From contig NW_013547007.1 in the NCBI RefSeq assembly GCF_000711695.1, positions 176,241 to 240,240 of the forward strand: a DNA stretch of 64,000 nt. Direction: 5' to 3'. The stretch comes from Tilletiaria anomala UBC 951. Lineage: Eukaryota; Basidiomycota; Exobasidiomycetes; Georgefischeriales; Tilletiariaceae. Positions 57,067 through 64,000 of this stretch are shown here, in pieces. The stretch's first letter is position 1. Each line of letters starts with the position of its first letter. The position numbers and the translations under genes were made by a program. The notes under the pieces were generated by a model that searched no databases, had not been told where the DNA came from, and worked only from the letters and a program-made list of their open reading frames with translations.

Positions 57067-57653
57067 ATATCTGCCACCGGGCCGCCAAGCCCGATTGATG
57101 ATGCTGCCAGCGCGACAAGGATTGGCGGATTCGCAAATGGACACGATGGAGAGTCGCGCAAGCATGCGAGTTCGACGTCCAGCGAAGCGATGAGTGTGGC
57201 GCCTTTGGCTGCACCGGCAGATGCGAGCCACAAAGTGTGCGACATCATCCAAGTGGGCGCTGCGATGCGCGCCACAAAAGACTGACTCCGATCAAGAGTC
57301 TTATAATGCAATTGTTCTATACTGTTACACTTCCATACTAATGTAGGCGCTCGACAAAACAAACATCAGTTTTCTGCTGAAAGTCTTGGAAGGTTAAACC
57401 AGATTTCGGGCACAGGCCATGCTGTTGGCGTCGTTGCGAAGGGAGCAGATGACGGCTGAATCAGACCGTATAGACGAACATGAGGGTGGGCATGGTGCTG
57501 AAATGCAGGCAGCGCAGCATTAATCATGGCTCGATGCGTGTTACTCCCAACATCATATCTCACTATCTTATCCAGCAATTCAGGCATTTTGTTTGCCTGA
57601 AACAACCTTTCGTTCGATTCATATTTCGCATATAATATGGGAATACAACAAGT
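57067..57653. other. Region between the oxidase stop and tRNA-Asp
   Basis: The oxidase frame stays open after its TAG for 72 codons to a TGA at 57283-57285 (discussed as a finding). The rest is intergenic, with an A/T-rich CATATAATATGG just upstream of the tRNA. Confidence 0.5.
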
Positions 57654-57755
57654 TCTTTCGTAGTTTAGTGGCCATGACGCACCCCTGTCATCATGTGCCT
57701 GCACTGTGGGGTTACAGTGACGGGTGAGACCCGGGTTCGATTCCCGGCGAGAGAG
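57654..57755 (+). tRNA. tRNA-Asp (anticodon GTC) with a 30-nt intron
   Basis: Acceptor strands TCTTTCG (57654-57660) and CGAGAGA (57748-57754) pair with one G-T wobble; the discriminator is G. The D-arm side reads TAGTTTAGTGG (A box). The anticodon arm is CACCC, loop CTGTCA then C, GGGTG, with GTC at 57687-57689. The intron is 57691-57720, inserted one base after position 37 as is canonical. The T arm CCGGG-TTCGATT-CCCGG contains the B box GGTTCGATTCC. Confidence 0.95.
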
Positions 57756-57759
57756 TTTC

Positions 57760-57765
57760 TTTTTT
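57760..57765 (+). terminator. RNA polymerase III T-run terminator
   Basis: Six T residues begin five bases after the tRNA 3' end, the normal pol III stop signal. Confidence 0.85.
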
Positions 57766-58005
57766 GCCCCCTTTTGCATCTTTTACCGAAATCAGAAAGC
57801 CGTTCGGGGCCTCCATACTTCTACAGTTTTTGAAAATCTTGTTTACGCATAGACGATCGAGGACCTAGGCAACTAGAAGCGCACATGTTTCGCTGAAAAT
57901 GGCCTGAAATCCATACTCAAACAATCGCCCGCGCGATTTCTGGAAGCCAGGCGGTCGACATCAAGGCCGAACGCTAGCCAAGCTCGGCCCAATGTGCTAC
58001 TATCG

Positions 58006-60198
58006 ATGATGGGGGTTTCAAGCAAAGTGCGACTGTCGTTGCTCTTGCTGCCAAGAGTAGCCGTCGCACTCCTTGGATATGCTTATATTCATCCCGACGA
58101 ATGGCACCAGAGTGGAGAGTATCTTGCGTGTATGTCTGCAAGCGCAATTTCCTTTTTTCTTGGACACCTCTCTGACATTCTCGAGGAGACAGTGCAATAC
58201 GCAGGCATCCCGACTGTGCTTCCCTGGGAGTTTGAGATAGCACTTCCATGCCGCTCAGTCGCAAGCATTTCTTTTTTCAATGCACCCTTCATCGGTCTGA
58301 CCTACTTGCGATCTCATCTCGGGTTCGGTAAGACACAGACATCGGCGATCGGCAGCTGCGAGCGTTGCCATTCATTGCTCCCCCTTTGAACAATAGGTCC
58401 ATCAGCAAGAGACCTCTTCTTGGTTCAGCGGGGCACATTCGTGGTGTACTCCTTCCTCAATGGCAAGTTGTATTGCGTGCCATTCGAGCAACCGTCGCTC
58501 ACATTGGCCTACTGTCATTTTTTGTTGAATACAGACTGGATGGTACGGTGGCTTTGTCGCAAGCATGATAAAGCGTACCGTAGCACGGTGCGTCTGCTGC
58601 TCAGCACTTCGCACGCCGGAGTCGTCTTCATGGCCAGGCCGTTTACAAACAGCATTGAAGCCGTACTTTTAACCGCGGCATTCTGCTGCGTGGACAGTCT
58701 CAGTGAGCTACCCGACCAGCTGGTGAGTCAGATTGAGAGCACCGTGAAAGTATTCTCATGGGTGACCATAGTTTTGGTCTGGCAGTATTACACCAGTTCC
58801 AAGTCATCGCTACGCGCAGCGCTGTGGACCCATTGGGCAATTCGCAGCTTCTCCCTTGGTGCCTGCTTTGCTTTTGGCTTCTTCGCTCGGTTCACGTTCG
58901 CCATTTTCGCTCTGCCATGCGGCCTCCTGTACCTCTACATAGCGGGCACAATGCGTGGCTCATTCCGTACTGCCTCACTTGTCCCCGCCGCCCTACCAGC
59001 AGCCGCGGGTTTCGCAATCGTCAGCGCAGCGCACATCCTTTTCGACACGATTCACTTTCGGAGGAGAGAGCTTTGGCCGCCTGTAATCACCCCGGTCAAT
59101 GCTTTCAGCTACAACTTGCAAGCGCAAAATCTGGCAAGGCACGGTATACATCCTCGCTGGTTGCATGTGTTGGTGAATGCGCCCATGCTGCTCGGGGTCC
59201 CAGCATATGGCTGCTTCCTTTTCATGATGTTGACGCCACGGCCGTTCGCAAGGCAGAAGTCGGCCAGCATGGCGCCGCTACAGCCGCGTGAGTCCATCCT
59301 TGACCATGTTAGTGGATGAGGCGTTGCTTACAAACGTTCGAGCCTGCTAGTGTGCCTCGCGACGATTGTCTGCGGATTAGCGCTACTATCAATTCAGCCT
59401 CACCAAGAGCCGCGATTCTTGCTCGCTTTAATCACCCCTGTCACCTTGATCTTTGCAACTCAAGCGCAGAACAACAGGCGATGGCGCAAGTGGCTGGTGA
59501 GAAATTCTAGGCCTAAACATGAAGCAAGGTGCACTGCGTGCTCATCTTCACATCCTTCACGCTTGCAGATCCGTCTGCACATCCTGCAAAGCATTGCAAT
59601 GGTCGCGCTCTTTGGCTTTTTGCATCAGGCAGGCGTGACGCCGTCCCTTCTGCAAATCAACGACGCAGTGCGGGCTGTTCAGGCTGGCCGTCCGCACGGC
59701 CAACGCTTGATTTATGCCCGGCCTGGCGACACAGCGGTATCCGTGCACGTATGGTCATGGAAGCTGTTCATGCCGCCCGCGCACCAGGTCGTCTCTACAC
59801 GCGCGGGCTGCATGTATGGGTTCGGTACCGCCCGCGACGGCCCTGCAGTCACGGTGACTCTGTACGACCCCCCTGGGGAGGAGTTGCACGAGTTAGCGGC
59901 GCTCGTCGACCACAAAGTGCAGGAGGATGCGCAGAAAGGACTGCGACAGACGCACCTCGTCCTCGCGCCGTCGTGGGATGACCTCGCGCTGCAGGCAGAG
60001 CAGCCTGGTACACACGGCGCGAATTTCAGCATGCAACTCGTGCACTCCGTCGGCCCGCACTTGGACCTGGACCACCTGCCGCAGTTGATACAGAGGTGGA
60101 GGCGCGCTGCGTCGTGGTGGCCAGAAATGCATGTCGAGATTTTTCGCGTGACGCGCACACCCAGCGGGCTCTTGCCTGCAGAGGATCTGGGTAGTTGA
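58006..60198 (+). CDS. SMP3: GPI mannosyltransferase IV (SMP3/PIG-Z, GT22)
   Basis: Six exons: 58006-58129, 58193-58327, 58397-58462, 58535-59287, 59321-59496 and 59569-60198, giving 627 residues. It is an ER membrane enzyme that adds the fourth mannose to GPI precursors from dolichol-phosphate-mannose. The luminal signature is YIHPDEWHQSGEY, then GIPTVLPWEF and CRSV. Later come RPFTNSIEAVLL, FFARFTFAIFALP and the family block NAFSYNLQAQNLARHGIHPR. HQEPRFLLALITPV follows, then a hydrophilic C-terminal domain. Introns 1 (63 nt), 3 (72 nt) and 5 (72 nt) are in-frame and stop-free, so the raw frame hides them; removal restores family spacing. Intron 3 begins GCAAGT (GC-AG type). Intron 4 is only 33 nt and is needed to bypass a TGA. 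A second ATG at 58009 is equally possible as start. Confidence 0.9.
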
Positions 60199-60479
60199 CG
60201 TTCTGGACAGTACGAACAAGAATCCATTCCTCGCCTGAGCGCGTCTTCGCGCAAAGCCTATATGCAGGGAAAATCGATGATGCCATATTGTTGTGACGAT
60301 ATGTACACTGCGATGCATAGTAACGAGAAATGAAAGGAGGCCGACTGCGGGAAAGGGAGACCATTGGATCGTTTATGACCGACAATCTAACTCGAGGCAA
60401 GGCGTGGATCCTCTTTAAACTGATGCAGGGAGGTTGCCGCGAAGAACCCGTTGCGAGCGTGCGTGCACGCACGAACGCC

Positions 60480-61815
60480 TTACCACGCGCAGTGCTGCAG
60501 GGTAAGAAGGGTAAGCAAGAGTGATTGAGTGTCAGCTGTGAGCGCACCCTGAGTGCAGCAGCATTTGATGTACAAAGGAGAGTGGGGTACTCACGCCTCC
60601 GTCTATGAGCAGGTCGGTGCCCGTGGTGAACGAGCTGGCGTCGCTGGCGAGAAAGACGGCGGCGCCCTTGAACTCATGCGGCTTGGCGACGCGGTGCATG
60701 GGGTTGCCGCTCTGCATGAGGCCCAGCAGCTGCGGATTCGCCTTGAGCAGCGAGTTGAGCATGGCCGTATGGATGTATCCGGGGCTGATGCTGTTGACCC
60801 TGATCTTGTCGGCAGCCCACTCGCACGCGAGATTGCGCGTCAGCTGGTTAACGGCCGCCTTTGTCGCGTTGTACGCCGAGCAAGCGATCCCGCGGTTGGC
60901 CACACGGCCCGACATGCTGCCGATGACGACGATGCTACCACCCTTGCCATGCCGGCTCATGTTGCGTGCGGCCGCCTGGCACGTAATGAAGGTGCCAGTG
61001 ACGTTGATGCGCATCATGCGCTCAAAGTCCTCGACCAGGTAGTCGATTGCGGGGACCTCTTGCTGCGTGGCGGCGCAGGCAATGACGGCACGCAGCAGCT
61101 TGATCTTACCCTCAGAGGCGTTGTGTTGGATTTCCTCCTCGATCGAGGCGAACACGTCGGCGGTCTGCTCGGCGTTGGTAATGTCCATCTGCCTGTACTG
61201 CACGCGCACCTTGAGGTTGGCCGCTTTGTTCTGCAACGCCTTCCACTCCTCGGGCGATGGCTCGGGCAGAATGTCACAGCAGTACACGTCCGCACCGGCT
61301 TCGACGAGAGCCGAGGCGAGGGTGATACCGAGACCTCGGGCGCCTCCGGTGACTGTATGCACCCAAATGATGGAAGTGCATGTCAATTAAAGGAAAAGGA
61401 AAGCGCATAATGAGACAACCTCACCAATAGCGCTCCTTCCACGCATGGAGAATAGGGTAAAGATCTCAGGCTCGTTGGAGATGCCGCTCGTGACGACTTC
61501 TTGCGGGGTGCGGAGCATGGAGACGCTCTCAGTATTGTCACAGTCCTCGACAAAGCTGGTGGTGCGGCGGTTATCCCTCGGCTGGCCGATGGGCGGCAGC
61601 TGTGGCTCACCACCGGCGCCATTGCTCTGGCCGTAGGGTGTGAAGGACTGGCGCCTGTTTCCATACGCGCTCGCGGGCCTACTCGATAAAGATATAGGCT
61701 CCTCAATGCTAAAGGAGCTGCTGCGGCGCTCGCCGAGGGGTGTCGTCATGGCGAGGCCCTGTGCGAGACGGTGAGAGACGTGCTGGACGGAGGAGTCGGC
61801 TGCGCTGGGTGACAT
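60480..61815 (-). CDS. Short-chain dehydrogenase, arabinitol/sorbose reductase type
   Basis: Three exons: 61425-61815, 60595-61352 and 60480-60494. The introns are 72 nt (phase 1, GTGAGG...TACAG) and 100 nt (phase 0, GTGAGT...CTGCAG), giving 387 residues. The first about 125 residues are Ser/Pro-rich and end in LFSMRGRSAIVTGGARGLG, where the splice rebuilds the NADP-binding loop. Further blocks: catalytic Ser in VIGSMSGRVANRG, CSAYNATKAAVNQLTRNLA (Tyr-x3-Lys), and DKIRVNSISPGYIHTAML. Without the last splice the protein would end in unrelated residues. With it, the end is LLIDGGHCAW, the usual compact SDR ending, from a 15-nt exon. Relatives act on polyols such as D-arabinitol or L-sorbose. 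The upstream frame is open but lacks an ATG, so 61815 is the start. Confidence 0.88.
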
Positions 61816-64000
61816 GTTGGAATAAAGCTTGTAGGAGGAGGAAGGAGGGCGAGCGTTCTGTAGCGGGTACGATGTACGAGAAGCGGATAGGATGCTGTTG
61901 GAAGGCAATGAACCGATGGTAGCGATTCCAACAAAGGTCTTCCTGCTGCTGAGAGGGGACAATCTACTTAAATGGAATGTCGACCTTTCGGCTCCTCGTC
62001 GGCCGACGGCGGTTGTCAGAAATAGCAGCAAAGCCACTGTAGTGATGCCATCTCTGTCTCGTCGCCGCTCCTCCCTTGCGAATCTGCGTCTGCGTAAGCT
62101 TTCCAACCCCACACAGTGTTATGAAGGGGGGAAAGGGGAACACCTGACGATGCATTCTGCGCTGCCGGGACATGGACCCCGCCCCACGCTCCCCCAACTT
62201 GAACGGATCTAGCCATTATCCCTGCCTGCCTTCATAGAATGCCTCTGCACCGCTGCACCCCTGTCCATTGGTCTACTCTGACCGCTCATGCTCGCAATAA
62301 TAGACATATGAAGAGTCTTCCCCTCCAGAGTGGCCAGCTAACAGATTACATCATACACTGGGACGACCAGCTGATGCGGCGACTGCAATGTACAGTCAAG
62401 TACGCATGGTCCACCCCGAGCCAGCCAGTGTGACAACCGCTTGATATCTGTGGGGAGAGCGAAATAGAACTCGTGCGTCCTCGTGCCCCTGTCCCACAAT
62501 CGAGTTGTGAAAGGGAAGGGTGGATGGCTCGTGCGCACAAGTCCGCAATTGAATCTCGACCATTCTATTTCCATTCCGCACTGTAACTCCCAAGAGTCGC
62601 CACAGCCGCCCAGCGCTCACATCCATGTACATAACTAGCAGGCGGCCACGTCGAACAATGGGCGCGAGAATATGGTAAGTGATGCTACTGGTCGCGCCCT
62701 GATGGCTCTGCAGTGCACGATCGCCGGTTGTCTCCTCCCGTAACTGGGCAGCGCCGGAGGTCTTGAAGCAACGCTTTCGCGGTCATTATTGTGGAGTGTA
62801 TTCTCGCCGGCCTGGATGGATAGTAGAGCATTGCATGCGCTTCGAGGGCCTCTGCAGCCCGTGGTGCTGCAGAGGTCTTGGATCTGCACGGCGATACATG
62901 TACCCTCCATGGGCTCATCTGAAATCGGAACAGTGGGCAAGTGACCGGCTGCGCTTCCATCTCTCGCGACGCAAAAATAGTCAATCGCGTGCGCGTGACA
63001 CTAGCACCCCGTCATCAGGCGTTCGCCGGGGTGCTTCGCCTCCCTTTGTCCTTCAGACAGGCCGCTTTGATTTTGCCACAAGTCTCAACTCCCCCAGCGG
63101 TCTCAGCGCTGGCATGGCTGGCGCAAAAGATCGCAGGCGCTCCTGACCATCAATGATCTACGCCATGGGCTGCTTTGTAGCTGCACCACATGGAGCAACA
63201 GAGATCGTCGTCAGCACGGAACCATCATGCTCTGCTGCAAAAGGCACTACCCACCAACTTGCACCCTCATCTCTGCGCCTGGGAGCACCTACGCCGCATT
63301 TTAACCACATCGCTGCAGGTCCCATACGCCCGCATGTCGATGCAGCGGTGCGATTTGACGGGTCCATGTAGCAACGCGCATGTCGAGAATAGGGCCTGCA
63401 ACCGTGTAATATGAAGCGGAGCAGGCACCACGAGTCGAAAAATCGGGTGGACAGGGTGCAAGTCCGCTTGGCAGAAGAGCCAAGGCGGCCAGGCAGTATG
63501 CTCCATAGTAGTGCAAACGTGCTTGCTTACCTCCTTCCATCCAGATAAATGCAATTCCTCTCGTTATCACTTTCGCCTGTCTTAATCATGCATCAGCCAG
63601 CTCTGAGCCGCCGTCTGCCTGCATAGTGAATGGTGCGCAGGACCCTGTCGGTACTTGCATCGAGATGATTTTACACAGAGAGGCATGCGTGGAAATATAC
63701 GATTATCAAGCAGCTCGAAAGTGCAGGGAAAGAACACAAATGGTGTGCAAGGGTGATAAAGTCCGTAGTACGTAGGAAAGGAAGCAGCGTGGAGTATCTG
63801 CTAGGCAGACGTCCTTCCATGTGCATGCTTGTTTCTGCTTCGTGTGGAGTGAGCAGCAGCAGCAGTGTCTCTCAGTGGGGCGCGACAAGATGAGAAGCCA
63901 GCCGGCTGGCTGCTCTGTCGCGATCGTGCGAAAGGGAGCTGCGAGCGGTGCGTCGAGGAGAGCAGAAAAGGGGCTCTTCCTCTTCAAGCATACGACGGCC
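61816..64000. other. Gene-poor right end, 2.2 kb
   Basis: The first part is the promoter of the short-chain dehydrogenase. Short frames at 62763-63156 and near 63300-63570 have no family features. A minus-strand frame at 63706-63987 runs close to the window edge and could belong to a gene outside, but this cannot be supported. An AGC run (about 63855-63865) is the only simple repeat noted. Confidence 0.5.

Noticed and set aside
56976-57362. Hydrophobic minus-strand frame ([20 protein letters not shown]) behind the oxidase gene
   Set aside because: It overlaps the oxidase exon on the other strand and has no recognisable transporter motif or exon partner.
57366-57779. 137-residue minus-strand frame reading RRESNPGLTRHCNPTVQAHD
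   Set aside because: It is the antisense of the tRNA-Asp gene, a common artefact.
58130-58192. SMP3 reading straight through the first intron as coding
   Set aside because: The extra 21 residues interrupt the family spacing between HQSGEY and GIPTVLPWEF, and the ends are a strong GTATGT donor and a GACAG acceptor.
62763-63156. Overlapping plus-strand frames of 127 and 71 residues near the right end
   Set aside because: Neither has a family motif, splice partners or consistent codon bias.
1-64000. Transposon, viral relic, CRISPR array or biosynthetic gene cluster
   Set aside because: No transposase, reverse transcriptase, long terminal repeats, regularly spaced repeats, or large polyketide or peptide synthetase genes are visible. 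The redox genes are scattered among housekeeping genes.

Overview
This window is nuclear DNA of a fungus, most likely a basidiomycete and possibly a smut relative (Ustilaginomycotina). It has moderately high GC, mostly single genes with their own promoters, introns of about 65-110 nt with GTRNGT donors, long disordered Ser/Ala/Pro-rich proteins, and fungal genes such as SMP3, MET2, SAC3 and a Git3-type receptor. The placement below phylum level is inference. No transposon, CRISPR array, virus or plasmid was seen.

Layout. 1-415: decayed 3' end of an Old Yellow Enzyme-type oxidoreductase gene. 681-4992 (-): large disordered coiled-coil protein. About 5.0-8.16 kb: gene-poor. 8164-12604 (+): inositol polyphosphate 5-phosphatase. 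13207-17130 (+): pentatricopeptide-repeat protein. 17614-21735 (-): SAC3 mRNA-export protein. 22623-25600 (-): seven-helix receptor of the Git3 (glucose/nutrient) type. 27393-28309 (+): unrecognised protein whose gene seems to need introns of only 22-23 nt. 28939-29745 (+): DsbA/FrnE-like protein. 29804-31825 (-): homoserine O-acetyltransferase MET2. 32421-33921 (-): unknown protein with a putative signal peptide. About 34.4-36.4 kb: two decayed zinc-type alcohol dehydrogenase (MDR) copies. 36547-37422 (-): LURP-one-like protein. 38825-43465 (-): 1521-residue disordered protein. 45648-46646 (-): short-chain dehydrogenase. 47273-49361 (-): possible Scm3-like centromere histone chaperone. 49877-51016 (+): DUF1746 membrane protein (Dsc4-like). 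51573-52381 (-): ribosomal protein eL33, divergent from 52969-53424 (+), a BUD20/ZNF593-like 60S biogenesis factor. 55449-57066 (+): D-amino-acid oxidase. 57654-57755 (+): intron-containing tRNA-Asp(GTC). 58006-60198 (+): SMP3 GPI mannosyltransferase. 60480-61815 (-): second short-chain dehydrogenase of the arabinitol/sorbose type.

How they fit together. This is ordinary core-genome content: phosphoinositide signalling, nutrient sensing, methionine synthesis, mRNA export, GPI-anchor assembly and ribosome biogenesis. The clearest functional pairing is the divergent eL33/BUD20 promoter, which carries a TTAGGG-type site. I found no coherent new multi-gene system. The most unusual signals are the very short introns, the in-frame and GC-AG introns in SMP3, three decayed oxidoreductase genes, an open extension after the oxidase stop codon, and the Scm3-like candidate. 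Exon boundaries were worked out by hand from splice consensus, phase and protein similarity. Regions described as empty may hold UTRs, promoters or non-coding RNAs that cannot be seen by eye.
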